A stretch of 64,000 bases of DNA from Acidimicrobiales bacterium (GTDB taxonomy: Bacteria; Actinomycetota; Acidimicrobiia; Acidimicrobiales; Aldehydirespiratoraceae): NCBI GenBank assembly GCA_033344915.1, contig JAWPML010000001.1, forward strand, positions 596,369-660,368, written 5' to 3'. Position 1 is the stretch's first letter; each line of letters begins with the position of its first letter. This document shows, one piece after another, positions 25,972 to 34,106 of the stretch. The notes under the pieces are model-generated. The model did not search any database, was not told where the DNA came from, and was given only the letters and a program-made list of their open reading frames with translations. Position numbers and translations under genes: made by a program.

Positions 25972-26568
25972 ATGGCCCGTGTGCGACACCTCCGATCGAC
26001 TCCGGTCACCACATTCGACGTCGCCATCGCCCGGGCCCGCGACGGCGATGCGGCGGGCTTCGACTGGCTCTTCGGCGCGTTCAATCGCCAGCTCGCGGGT
26101 TTCGCCCGTGCGCGTGGCTGTACCGATGTCGACGCCGTCGCCAGCGAGACACTCGCCCGTGCGTTTCGTCGCGTCGACAGCTTCGACGGTGACGAGGCCG
26201 CATTCCGTAGCTGGCTGTTCGCGATCTGTCGGAACATCGTCATCGACGATGCGCGGGCGGAGGCCCGCCGCCCCCAGGCGGCCGCCGGTCGGAGGCTCGG
26301 TGGCTTCGCGGCTGTCGACGACGTCGAGGAGGCGGTCGTCGCCGAGATGAGCGACCGGGCCGGGGAGCTCCTGGCCCTTCTGACGGTCAAGCAGCGCGAC
26401 GTCCTCAGTCTCCGCGTCATCGGTGGCCTGTCGATCGCCGAGGTGGCCGATGCGATGGACCTCCCGGAGACGGCAGTCAAGGCGCTGCAGCACCGCGCCC
26501 TGCGAACGCTCCAGAAGAAAATGTCGCTCGCACCCGTATCGGCAGGTGAGGAGTTGACGTTCTCATGA
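25972..26568 (+). CDS. ECF-type sigma factor
   Basis: RNA polymerase sigma factor of the extracytoplasmic function type, 198 aa. Region 2 (AFNRQLAGFARARGCTDVDAV; FRSWLFAICRNIVID) and region 4 with the helix-turn-helix (LLTVKQRDVLSLRVIGGLSI, AEVADAMDLPETAVKALQHR) are complete. The alternative start at 25864 lies in the divergent TadE gene; ATG 25972 fits the helical start. Its stop overlaps the next gene (ATGA), which should encode its partner. The TadE/G genes on the other side may be targets, by inference. Confidence 0.9.
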   Translation: MARVRHLRSTPVTTFDVAIARARDGDAAGFDWLFGAFNRQLAGFARARGCTDVDAVASETLARAFRRVDSFDGDEAAFRSWLFAICRNIVIDDARAEARRPQAAAGRRLGGFAAVDDVEEAVVAEMSDRAGELLALLTVKQRDVLSLRVIGGLSIAEVADAMDLPETAVKALQHRALRTLQKKMSLAPVSAGEELTFS

Positions 26569-27446
26569 CCGTGCCCACGTCCATCGTGCGAGAAGCGCTC
26601 GCTGATCCAGAACTCGACGAGGGATGCGCTCTCGTCCTGGACGAGGTGCTCCTCGCTCTCGTTCCCGACCGTGACATCAAACCGAGCCCAGAGCTGGCAA
26701 CGTTTCTCTCGGACGTCGCCTCGCCCGCAGCCGCGCCCGCTTGGCGGCCCACCCGAAGCCGGGTGGCTGCCGCAGTCGCAGCCATCGGCGTGAAGACCGC
26801 GCTGGGCGCCGGCCTCGCTGCGGCGGCGGTTGGTGCCGATGTCGCGGGCCTGGTCGAGGTGCCGGTCGTGCACGAGATCACGGAGATCCTGTCGGCCTCG
26901 CGCGAGGTTCCGGACACGCCCGAGAGCGACGTGCCGGCGCCGGAGCCGCAGGCCCCCGAGGTCGACGCGCCGCCGACGGAGCCGGAGAGCTTCGTCGTGC
27001 CGACGTCCACTGAGGCGCCGATCGCGAGTGATGAGGCAGCCGAGTCAGGTTCGCCGGGCAACAGTGGTGATGCGGGTCCGCCGGAGTCGCCGGGCAACAG
27101 TGGTGATGCGGGTCCGCCGGAGTCGCCGGGCAACAGTGATGACGCGGGTCCGCCGGAGTCACCGGGCAACAGTGATGATGCGGGTCCGCCGGAGTCGCCG
27201 GGGAACAGTGATGATGCGGGTCCGCCGGAGTCGCCGGGCAACAGTGATGACGCGGGTCCGCCGGACCACGCGGGTCCGCCGGAGTCGCCGGGGAACAGTG
27301 ATGACGCGGGCCCGCCGGAGTCGCCGGGGAACAGTGATGACGCGGGTCCGCCGGACCACGCGGGTCCGCCGGAGTCGCCGGGGAACAGTGATGACGCGGG
27401 TCCGCCGGACCACGCCGGTCCGCCGGAGGACGCAGGTCGTCCGTAG
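26565..27446 (+). CDS. Repeat-rich membrane-anchored partner of the ECF sigma factor
   Basis: 293-aa protein translationally coupled to the sigma gene (ATGA). Residues 1-65 are an acidic helical part that could bind the sigma factor. Around residues 65-100 there is one hydrophobic stretch (AAVAAIGVKTALGAGLAAAA) that could span the membrane. A Pro/Glu-rich linker then precedes nine tandem copies of a 12-residue unit SPGNS[GD]DAGPP[ED], three with an extra HAGPPE. The order sigma then membrane protein fits an anti-sigma factor, but no zinc anti-sigma motif is seen. The repeats probably project outside. Confidence 0.7.
   Translation: MTVPTSIVREALADPELDEGCALVLDEVLLALVPDRDIKPSPELATFLSDVASPAAAPAWRPTRSRVAAAVAAIGVKTALGAGLAAAAVGADVAGLVEVPVVHEITEILSASREVPDTPESDVPAPEPQAPEVDAPPTEPESFVVPTSTEAPIASDEAAESGSPGNSGDAGPPESPGNSGDAGPPESPGNSDDAGPPESPGNSDDAGPPESPGNSDDAGPPESPGNSDDAGPPDHAGPPESPGNSDDAGPPESPGNSDDAGPPDHAGPPESPGNSDDAGPPDHAGPPEDAGRP
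27049..27426 (+). repeat. 36-bp coding tandem repeat (12-residue unit, nine copies)
   Basis: Nine tandem copies of a 36-bp unit, each encoding SPGNS[GD]DAGPP[ED]; three copies carry an extra 18 bp encoding HAGPPE. The units are nearly identical at DNA level, so copy number could change by slippage or recombination. All lie in frame within the gene at 26565. The bases differ from neighbours in being GC-rich with regular CCG and GGT codons. Confidence 0.95.
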
Positions 27447-27487
27447 CGAATCGACGGCCGACCACGGAGAGTGACACACTCGCCGCC

Positions 27488-28900
27488 ATGATCCGCCGTT
27501 GGAAACTCGCCGTCGGAGTGCTCGCCGCAGCCCTCGTCGCCACTGCCTGTAACTACGTCTACGCGCCGTTCCTGGTCCGCGTCGACGGCGCGGTGGTGGT
27601 GACCGGCGCCGACCTCGGCATCGGCAACCTGAACCTCGCCACCGACCGGGGACTCGCCTACCGGTGGGACGCCGACGCCGCGAGCTGGGTTCAGATTCCT
27701 CTCCAGGTCGACGAGCGAATCGTCGTCGACTTCGGCGCCAAGCCCGGCAACAACAACGCCCCCGCGTCCACGGGCACGATCTACGGTTCGACCGCCATCG
27801 GACAGACCGTGCTGACGTACGCGGATCCGAACACCTGGGTCGGCCCCGACGACGATCTCACCATCGACGACAACGACGAGATCGTCTTCCTCGCGCGCGA
27901 CGCCGGACCGCAGGCGCCCGCCGGCACCCCCCACCCGGCCGCGGCGATCGGTGGGCTCGGCAAGGAGATCGTGCTCGTCGATCCCGACGGCGGCACCGCG
28001 GGCTACGTCTACCTGTTCTACGGCGGCGCCGGCGTCGACTCGTCGGCCGGCGTCGACCACGTCACCTACACGTTCTCCCTCGACGCCGGCACGTACAAGG
28101 ACGACTACCTGCGGGCGGACGGCCCGAACCCGGAGAGCTCCACCGTCGTGACGGACAACTACACGATGACGTTCAGCGATCGCTGGATCACCGACGGACT
28201 CTCGAGCAACTGGGGCACGGGTGTCGACATCCTCGACGGTCACAAGTCACGCTTCTCGTTCCTCACCTGCGCGCGCTCCAACGCGACGTTCGCGAACGCC
28301 GAAGGTGCGTTCATCGCGAACATCGACGGTCCGATCCGTGCCATCCGCGCCTACATCGGGGCCAACAGCGGTCCGCTCACCCAGCGAACCGAGGTGTTCT
28401 ACGAGGATCGTTATGAGCAGATCACCGACCTCCGGGTGCACGCGATCGGCGGGGTGATGTCGTACTGGGACTGGAGTGCGGCCGCGAGCGGCATGACCTA
28501 CGGCAACAGCGAGCTCGCCGCCCCGGTCACGATCGACGGGTCACCCGACACGGTGCCCGCGGCCGTCCCGACCTGGGAGTACATCGAGGGCGCGCCGGGC
28601 GACGTCACCTTCGCGGGCACGTTCAGCGGCACGTTCGTGCCGACGCTCGAGCAGGTCTACGTGGACGACACGACGCCGTCGTTCTCGGAGTGCTGGGGTG
28701 ACGGCGACTTCTACGGCGCGACCGGTCAGGCGATCACGAACGCCATCCCGAACACCGATCCCGCCCTCGGCTCGTTCGACACGTTCCAGGCGCATTCGGT
28801 GGCGGCCTTCTGGCCGACGAACCTCGACATGAGCGTGTGGGCGCCGGTGTGGGCGGCCGAGGCGTTGCAGCCGCTCGACGCGACGATCAGCGACTTCTAG
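27488..28900 (+). CDS. Secreted lipoprotein of unknown function
   Basis: 470-aa exported protein. The signal peptide ends at lipobox VATAC (Cys21). The mature part is all-beta in style, with repeated Gly/Asp/Asn loops (DLGIGNLNLATDRGLAYRWD; DDDLTIDDNDEIVFLARDAG) and aromatic strands. No catalytic motif or family was recognised. It could be a substrate-binding or adhesion protein. Its 3' end overlaps the end of the convergent epimerase by four bases (28897-28900). Confidence 0.78.
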   Translation: MIRRWKLAVGVLAAALVATACNYVYAPFLVRVDGAVVVTGADLGIGNLNLATDRGLAYRWDADAASWVQIPLQVDERIVVDFGAKPGNNNAPASTGTIYGSTAIGQTVLTYADPNTWVGPDDDLTIDDNDEIVFLARDAGPQAPAGTPHPAAAIGGLGKEIVLVDPDGGTAGYVYLFYGGAGVDSSAGVDHVTYTFSLDAGTYKDDYLRADGPNPESSTVVTDNYTMTFSDRWITDGLSSNWGTGVDILDGHKSRFSFLTCARSNATFANAEGAFIANIDGPIRAIRAYIGANSGPLTQRTEVFYEDRYEQITDLRVHAIGGVMSYWDWSAAASGMTYGNSELAAPVTIDGSPDTVPAAVPTWEYIEGAPGDVTFAGTFSGTFVPTLEQVYVDDTTPSFSECWGDGDFYGATGQAITNAIPNTDPALGSFDTFQAHSVAAFWPTNLDMSVWAPVWAAEALQPLDATISDF

Positions 28901-29790
28901 GCGAGCGTCTCGGTGAGCCGGCGGAAGCCGGTGCGCCAGTCGACGGCGCAGGGGCCGAGGACGGCGCGTGACCGTTCGGTGTCGATGATCGCGCTCGGGA
29001 TCGTGTGGTCCGTCGGAGCGAACGTCGGCTCCGGCGCGCCGGCGATGTCGCACATGTAGCGGGTCCATTCCTCGACGGACACGACATCGTCGCTGCCCCA
29101 GTTGAGGATCGTGGCCGGGGTCGTCGCGGCCTCGAGCAGGGCCGGGAGCTGGCTGATGATGTCCTCGTGGTGGATGACGTTGTAGCGGCTGCCGTCCGTG
29201 TGCACCGGAATCGGCTGGCCGCCCTGGGCCATCATCAGATGGAAGATCGGCCACCCACCCTCGTCGCCGTAGGGCACGCACAGCCGGGCGATCGTGGTGG
29301 GCAGGTCGAACGCCTTCGCGGCGAAGCTCGCGACCGACTCGGCCGCCGTCTTCGCCGTCGAGTAGGTCGGCATCATGTACTGGTGATGGTCCTGCCCGAG
29401 CGGTGAGTCCTCCCGCATCGGCTCGCCGCCGGTCGGCGCATAGACCGCCGTCGAGGAGCAGTGCAGCACGCTGTGTGCCCCGCGGCAGTGCTGCATGAGG
29501 AGCCCGACCGCGTCGGCATTGGCGGCGAGGTCCTTGTCCCACCGGCCGGTCTTCGTGACGGCGAAGTTGAGGAGCGCGTTGACGTTGTCAGGGACACCCG
29601 TGAAGTCAGGGTCTGTCAGATCAACGCCATGGCAGATGACGCCAGCGGCTTCCATCTCTTCGCGGGCGGCGGGGTCCTTGAACCGGGCGATGCCGTGGAC
29701 CTCGTTGCCCTGGGCCGCAAGCGCCTTGGCAACGGGCTTTCCGACCTGGCCTGTGCAACCGGCGAGAACGTAGGTACTGCAGTTCGACAT
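28897..29790 (-). CDS. NAD-dependent epimerase/dehydratase family protein (extended SDR)
   Basis: Extended SDR of 297 aa. The cofactor motif is LAGCTGQVGKPVAKALAAQG. SSTAVYAPTGG and YSTAKTAAE (the YxxxK catalytic pair) are intact, so the enzyme should be active as an epimerase, dehydratase or reductase. Substrate unknown. ATG 29788-29790 begins MSNCSTYVLAG. A truncated copy of the first 80 or so residues lies at 30468-30734, separated by an unrelated gene. The N-terminal DNA of the two copies is similar but clearly diverged, so the duplication is old. Confidence 0.88.
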   Translation of the reverse strand: MSNCSTYVLAGCTGQVGKPVAKALAAQGNEVHGIARFKDPAAREEMEAAGVICHGVDLTDPDFTGVPDNVNALLNFAVTKTGRWDKDLAANADAVGLLMQHCRGAHSVLHCSSTAVYAPTGGEPMREDSPLGQDHHQYMMPTYSTAKTAAESVASFAAKAFDLPTTIARLCVPYGDEGGWPIFHLMMAQGGQPIPVHTDGSRYNVIHHEDIISQLPALLEAATTPATILNWGSDDVVSVEEWTRYMCDIAGAPEPTFAPTDHTIPSAIIDTERSRAVLGPCAVDWRTGFRRLTETLA

Positions 29791-29835
29791 TTGTGCCCTC
29801 GATCTTCGATGGTCTTCCGACGCTAGCTCCGCCCC

Positions 29836-30471
29836 TCACGCGTCGAACCAGAACACCGTTCGAACTGCGTCGACATCCGGTCGTCGTTCGAGCTTCACGA
29901 GATCGACGAGCACCGGCATGAAGGAGCGGGCGATGGAGTTGCGCTGTTCGTGCCACGTCACCGGTACCTCCAGTGCTTTCCGGAAACTGTGGGCCCGGAC
30001 AGCCATCCAGCCGCGCGGGACATGCTCGATCCCCCACTGCGCGACGTGTCGCCGAGCCGCATCCGGGTCGAGGTGGCGCTTTCGCACATTGCCATCGCTA
30101 ATGAGTAGGGTCCGGCGCTCCTCCTTCGCGTTCCAGTCGAAGCTGAGCACTTCTTCGAAGCCAAGCCAGGTCGTGTGGAGTGGCTCAGGGTCGGCGTGGT
30201 GGAACGCGGCCACCTCGTCGGACACATCCACCGGGAGACCTCGCGGACCTTTGCCGTGTTCAGTAGCACCTCGCTCTTCGATCAGGTCGAGCACTTCGAA
30301 CGCCGAGTCGTTATTGGTGTCCCACCAGCTACGCGGGAACTCCTCTGGGAGGTCCGGCGCTTCTGCCACCTCAAGCTCTCCTAGCGGGTCATCGACGCTG
30401 GATCGCCGAAGAACGCAGCCCCACTGTCCGCGCTGCTGCACCTCGACGGCAAAGGTGATGCCGATGCTCAC
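29836..30471 (-). CDS. Protein of unknown function inserted between epimerase copies
   Basis: 211-aa soluble protein with no signal or membrane segment and no family that I recognise. It is rich in Trp, Arg and acidic residues; HTTWLGFEEVLSFDWN and HVPRGWMAVRAHSFRK are conspicuous. Start GTG 30469-30471 overlaps the stop of the broken epimerase copy (GTGA), so it may be translated by coupling. The DNA is AT-richer than flanking genes, and the position suggests the gene came in by insertion or recombination and removed the 3' part of the epimerase copy. Confidence 0.65.
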   Translation of the reverse strand: MSIGITFAVEVQQRGQWGCVLRRSSVDDPLGELEVAEAPDLPEEFPRSWWDTNNDSAFEVLDLIEERGATEHGKGPRGLPVDVSDEVAAFHHADPEPLHTTWLGFEEVLSFDWNAKEERRTLLISDGNVRKRHLDPDAARRHVAQWGIEHVPRGWMAVRAHSFRKALEVPVTWHEQRNSIARSFMPVLVDLVKLERRPDVDAVRTVFWFDA

Positions 30472-30734
30472 CGGGACTCACCAGCACAAGGTTCCGCTTT
30501 CGTGACGGCGAAGTTCAGCAGGTGGTCGAGTTCGGTCGGCACCGTCGAGAGGTCGGGGCTGATCAGGTCGACGGCATGGCACGTGACGCCTGCGGCCTCC
30601 ATCTCTTCGCGAACGGCCGGGTCCTTGAAGCGAGCGAGGCCGTGGACGTCGTTGCCCTGCGCAGCGAGTGCTTTGGCGACGGGCTTGCCGACCTGGCCGG
30701 TCGCGCCGGCGATGACGATGGTGTTGTCGGGCAT
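30468..30734 (-). pseudogene. Truncated epimerase (copy of 28897-29790)
   Basis: 88-codon open frame beginning MPDNTIVIAGATGQVGKPVA. It closely matches the first 80 or so residues of the intact epimerase, including the NAD-binding loop and LLNFAVTK, then ends in unrelated residues (AEPCAGESR). The active site (YxxxK) is absent, so it cannot be an enzyme. Its stop is shared by overlap with the start of the 29836 gene. A small NAD-binding remnant might still be translated. Confidence 0.8.
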
Positions 30735-30845
30735 GGTGACGGTCTCGCTTCGTTCGGCCTGCTCTCTTCCTAGCCCACGTCACCCGCGAGAACGCCCCAT
30801 CCGTCAGTACGGGTAGGAGCCGATCTCGATCGAACGGAGCGAGCC

Positions 30846-31160
30846 ATGTTGGACGAAGCAGTGGGTGAGACCCGTAGCACGGCCGGACGAGAACCAGCGG
30901 TGGCGATCGCGTGCGGGGTGCTGGCCGTCCTTGCCGCGGTGTGGGCGTTCTGGCTGGTCATCCCGGCAGTGGTCTTCGGGCTGGCGGCGGTGTTCCTTGG
31001 ACTGCGAACCCGCCGGCGGGGCAGTCGCGAAGCGGGAAGCGTTGCCCTGACGCTCGGCATCGTCGCCCTTCTCGTGCTGCCTTCGGTGATTCTCATCGTC
31101 GATGGCGAGTCCGACTATGCCCGCAACTGTGCCCTGAACCCGACGGATTCCGACTGCTGA
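30846..31160 (+). CDS. Small membrane protein (DUF4190-like)
   Basis: 104-aa protein with two long hydrophobic segments (AVAIACGVLAVLAAVWAFWL and ALTLGIVALLVLPSVILIV), separated by a Gly/Arg-rich loop (FLGLRTRRRGSREAGS). This is the pattern of DUF4190-like and small actinobacterial integral membrane proteins. ATG 30846 is clear. The C-terminus (YARNCALNPTDSDC) has two Cys. No pathway is implied by the neighbours. Confidence 0.75.
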   Translation: MLDEAVGETRSTAGREPAVAIACGVLAVLAAVWAFWLVIPAVVFGLAAVFLGLRTRRRGSREAGSVALTLGIVALLVLPSVILIVDGESDYARNCALNPTDSDC

Positions 31161-31188
31161 TGCGACCGGCGTCGGCCATGATGTCGGC

Positions 31189-31611
31189 GTGCTGCGCCCC
31201 TACCAGCCCGAAGACCTCACGGCCCTCCTCGAAGCGTGGATGGCCGCGTCACGCGTCGCTCACCCGTTCCTCGACGACGCGTTCCTCGAACGGGAGCAGC
31301 GGATGATCGGCGAGGTGTTCCTTCCGGCGTCCGATGCGACGGTCGCGGTGGTGGACGATCGCGTCGTCGGGTTCATCTCGCTGCTGGACAACGAGGTGGG
31401 CGGCTTGTTCGTGCATCCCGATCACCAGGGCGACGGCCACGGCCGGGCGCTCATGGATCACGCTCGGGCGTCGCGGCCGTTCCTCGAGCTCGAGGTATTC
31501 GAGGCGAACGCGATCGGCCGACGCTTCTACGACCGCTACGGATTCTCCGAAGTCGGCCGTGGTGCGGATACGGACGCGGGGTTCCCGGTCCTCCGGCTGC
31601 GATTGGAGTGA
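31189..31611 (+). CDS. GNAT family N-acetyltransferase
   Basis: Acetyl-CoA-dependent acetyltransferase of 140 aa. It has LRPYQPEDLTALLEAW (motif C region), LFVHPDHQGDGHGRALM (the acetyl-CoA-binding R/Q-x-x-G-x-G/A loop, here QGDGHG) and the end NAIGRRFYDRYGFSEVG, as in YjaB/Rim-type GNATs. GTG 31189 is the only in-frame start at the right place. Substrate unknown. Confidence 0.88.
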   Translation: MLRPYQPEDLTALLEAWMAASRVAHPFLDDAFLEREQRMIGEVFLPASDATVAVVDDRVVGFISLLDNEVGGLFVHPDHQGDGHGRALMDHARASRPFLELEVFEANAIGRRFYDRYGFSEVGRGADTDAGFPVLRLRLE

Positions 31612-31645
31612 CGTCGGGTGAGTGTCATACCCCTTCTCTATGATG

Positions 31646-31659
31646 CGAACGTATGTTCG
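31646..31659. promoter_or_regulatory. LexA (SOS) box overlapping the start codon
   Basis: CGAACGTATGTTCG matches the actinobacterial SOS box CGAAC-N4-GTTCG exactly. The ATG at 31653-31655 of the DUF222/HNH gene lies inside the spacer and right arm. LexA bound here would cover the start codon and block transcription or initiation. 13E12-family genes of Mycobacterium are known members of the LexA regulon. Confidence 0.85.
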
Positions 31660-32918
31660 ATGGTGATGCGGGTTTGGCACAACTGAACGAGACCCTCGAC
31701 ACACTCGATCGCGAGTGGGTGTTGGGTTCGGCCCGTGATGCGGCGGCGGTGTTGGCGGGGTTGGAGTCGGTGGCGCGGCGGGTGCGGGCGGTGCAGACCC
31801 GGGTGCTCGACGAGGTCGACCGGTCCGGCGTGTATGTCTCCGATGGGCATGGTTCGGCGAAGGTGATGGTGCGTCATTGCGGCCGACTGTCGCCGGGCGC
31901 AGCGGCGGGTCGGGAGCGTGGGGTGCGGATGTCGCGGGCGTTGCCGGAGGTGTTCGACGCCTTGCGGGCAGGGTCGTTGGGGGTCGATCAGTTCGATTTG
32001 TTGGGTCGGGTGTGGGCGAACCCGCGGGTCCGCGAGGCGATGGTGGATGCTCAGCCGTGGTTCCTGCGGATCGCATCGCGGTTGTCGTATGCCGATTTCG
32101 AGATCGAGGTGCGCACTTGGGAGCGCTACGCGGACGAGGACGGGCCCGAACCGGCCAACAGCCGATCGCACGAGTTGCGGGATTTCTCGTTGGTGCAGGA
32201 CCCGATCGGGCTGGGGTGGACGTTCGCCGGCGGCACCGGCGCGATGCAAGGCGCCCAGATCGACGAGATCTTCGAGCACTATGTCTCCGCGGAACGGTTG
32301 ACGGATTGGGAGAAGGCCCGCGCCGAGCATGGCGATGAGGCGAACCTGTCGCATCTGCCCCGTAACGAACGCCAACGCCGCGCCGATGCGTTCTGGCGGA
32401 TGTGTCACGACGCGGCGGCGAACCCGCACTCGGTCGTGCCCGACATGGTCCACAACATCGTCTGGAACCAACAAACGTTCGAACACGCCGCGGCCCGTCA
32501 CGCCGGCACCAACCCCGAACCCCTCGACCCGACCGATGTCGTGTGCCGCACCCTCGACGGCGCACCGCTGGACCCGACCGAAGCGTTCGCGACCGTGTTC
32601 CTCGACCGGCTGCGCCGCGTCGTCATCGACGCCGCATCCGTCGTCATCGATCTCGGCCGGGCCCGCCGCTTCACCGGCGGCGCCCGCCTCGCCGCCCAAC
32701 TCGGCGACACCCACTGCCCCTGGCCCGGCTGCACCGTCCCCACCACACAATGCGAGATCGACCACAGCATCGACCACGCCCACGGCGGCGACACCAACCC
32801 CACAAACGGCGGCCCCTACTGCGGCAAACACAACCGCTGGAAACAGAAAGGCTACGCCGTCTGGCGCGACCCCCAAGGGGTATGGCACACCTACCGACCC
32901 GACGGGACGGAAATCTGA
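31653..32918 (+). CDS. 13E12 repeat family protein, DUF222 + HNH endonuclease
   Basis: 421-aa protein of the 13E12/REP family, found in multiple copies in actinobacterial genomes. DUF222 (about residues 20-300) precedes a C-terminal HNH domain with CPWPGC, CEIDHSIDHAHGGDT and YCGKHNRWKQKGY, carrying zinc-binding cysteines and the HNH catalytic core. Predicted double-strand DNA nuclease, possibly in mobile or defence context. Its start codon lies within a LexA box, so expression should rise upon DNA damage. The frame runs without disruption, so the gene looks intact. Confidence 0.93.
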   Translation: MFDGDAGLAQLNETLDTLDREWVLGSARDAAAVLAGLESVARRVRAVQTRVLDEVDRSGVYVSDGHGSAKVMVRHCGRLSPGAAAGRERGVRMSRALPEVFDALRAGSLGVDQFDLLGRVWANPRVREAMVDAQPWFLRIASRLSYADFEIEVRTWERYADEDGPEPANSRSHELRDFSLVQDPIGLGWTFAGGTGAMQGAQIDEIFEHYVSAERLTDWEKARAEHGDEANLSHLPRNERQRRADAFWRMCHDAAANPHSVVPDMVHNIVWNQQTFEHAAARHAGTNPEPLDPTDVVCRTLDGAPLDPTEAFATVFLDRLRRVVIDAASVVIDLGRARRFTGGARLAAQLGDTHCPWPGCTVPTTQCEIDHSIDHAHGGDTNPTNGGPYCGKHNRWKQKGYAVWRDPQGVWHTYRPDGTEI

Positions 32919-32939
32919 GTCGAGCGGGCGGGGCGCGAA

Positions 32940-34106
32940 CTAGCGGGTGCGCGGGAGGCCCAGGTGACCCTCCGCGACCAGATTGCGGCTGATCTCACTC
33001 GTCCCGCCGTAGATGGTGGTGACGGGGGAGTGGCGCAGGTTCTCCTCGATCCGGCCGCCGAGGTGGGCGTCGTCGTTGTGATGGGTGAGGAGCCCCTCGG
33101 CGCCCATGAGATCGTGGAACTCTCGGCAGTGCCGCTTGTAGGACTCGGAGGCGAAGAGCTTCGTCATCGAACCCTCCACGCCGAACATCTCACCCTCCTC
33201 GGCCAGTGCGGCGGTGTGATAGGCGAAGCCGCGACACACCTCCACGTCGATCAGGGCGCGCATCAGCTTCTCCCGCACGGTGGGGTCGTCGATCGGGCGG
33301 GAGCCGTCGGCCCGATGGTGGGTGCGGGCCCAGTCGAGGGCGGCGTCGATCACCGGGGGAGACGGGAACTGGCCGCCGGCGATTCCCCGCTCGTACTTGA
33401 GCGCCGTCTTCATGACGGCCCAACCGCCGTCGACATCGCCGACCCGCCAGTGGTCGGCGAGCCGCACGTCGTCGTAGAACGTGGCGTTGGACCGCTCCGT
33501 CGCCATCGTGGGAACGGGCTGGATCTCGATGCCGGGCATGTCCAGCGGCACGAGGAAGAACGTGAGTCCCTTGTGCTTCGCGACGTCGGGGTTCGTGCGA
33601 GTGAGCAGGATCACGTAGTCGCTGATGTGGGCGAGGGTGGTCCACATCTTGGCCCCGTTGATGACCCACTCGTCACCGTCACGGACGGCCCTGGTCTGGG
33701 CCGCGGCGACGTCGGAGCCGGACTCCGGTTCGGTGTAGCCGAAGCAGCCGAGGGCCGAGCCGTCGAGAAGGGCCGGCACCACCACCTCCTTCAGATGGTC
33801 GCTGCCGTGTTCGAGCAGGATCGAGGCGACGACGATGGACACGGCCATCGCGTCGATCGGCGCCCGGGCGAGCTGGAGCTCCTCGTTGAGGACGACCGAT
33901 TCGAGCGCGCTGCGCCCGCCGCCGCCCAGCTCGGCGGGAACGGGTCCGGCGATCCATCCCTTCTCGGCCATCGCCGCGTGGAGGGCCGGCGCGTGGTTCG
34001 TGCCGTCGTGGGTGGCCGTGATCATGTCCTCGGTGAGGTTGGTGGCGAGGAACTCGCGGACCTCGTCGCGGAAGGCATCGACCTCGGGCGGGAAGGAGAA
34101 GTCCAT
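32940..34106 (-). CDS. Acyl-CoA dehydrogenase (large subunit-like partner)
   Basis: 388-aa FAD-dependent acyl-CoA dehydrogenase with complete motifs: FGYTEPESGSDVAAAQ, WVINGAKMWTTLAHISDYVI and the C-terminal TTIYGGTSEISRNLVAEGHLGLPR. The start overlaps the stop of the 34106 gene by one base. The pairing with a second, shorter dehydrogenase resembles the alpha2-beta2 enzymes (ChsE/FadE26-27 type) used on steroid side chains. Whether this pair acts on steroid or other branched acyl-CoA is inference. Confidence 0.93.
   Translation of the reverse strand: MDFSFPPEVDAFRDEVREFLATNLTEDMITATHDGTNHAPALHAAMAEKGWIAGPVPAELGGGGRSALESVVLNEELQLARAPIDAMAVSIVVASILLEHGSDHLKEVVVPALLDGSALGCFGYTEPESGSDVAAAQTRAVRDGDEWVINGAKMWTTLAHISDYVILLTRTNPDVAKHKGLTFFLVPLDMPGIEIQPVPTMATERSNATFYDDVRLADHWRVGDVDGGWAVMKTALKYERGIAGGQFPSPPVIDAALDWARTHHRADGSRPIDDPTVREKLMRALIDVEVCRGFAYHTAALAEEGEMFGVEGSMTKLFASESYKRHCREFHDLMGAEGLLTHHNDDAHLGGRIEENLRHSPVTTIYGGTSEISRNLVAEGHLGLPRTR

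Noticed and set aside
26477-28243. Long open frame (588 codons) on the minus strand opposite the repeat-rich gene
   Set aside because: It arises from the GC-rich tandem repeat read backwards (repeats of SSLFPGDSGGPA type). The plus-strand frame has the ATGA overlap with the sigma factor and a sensible protein, so the antisense frame is a shadow.
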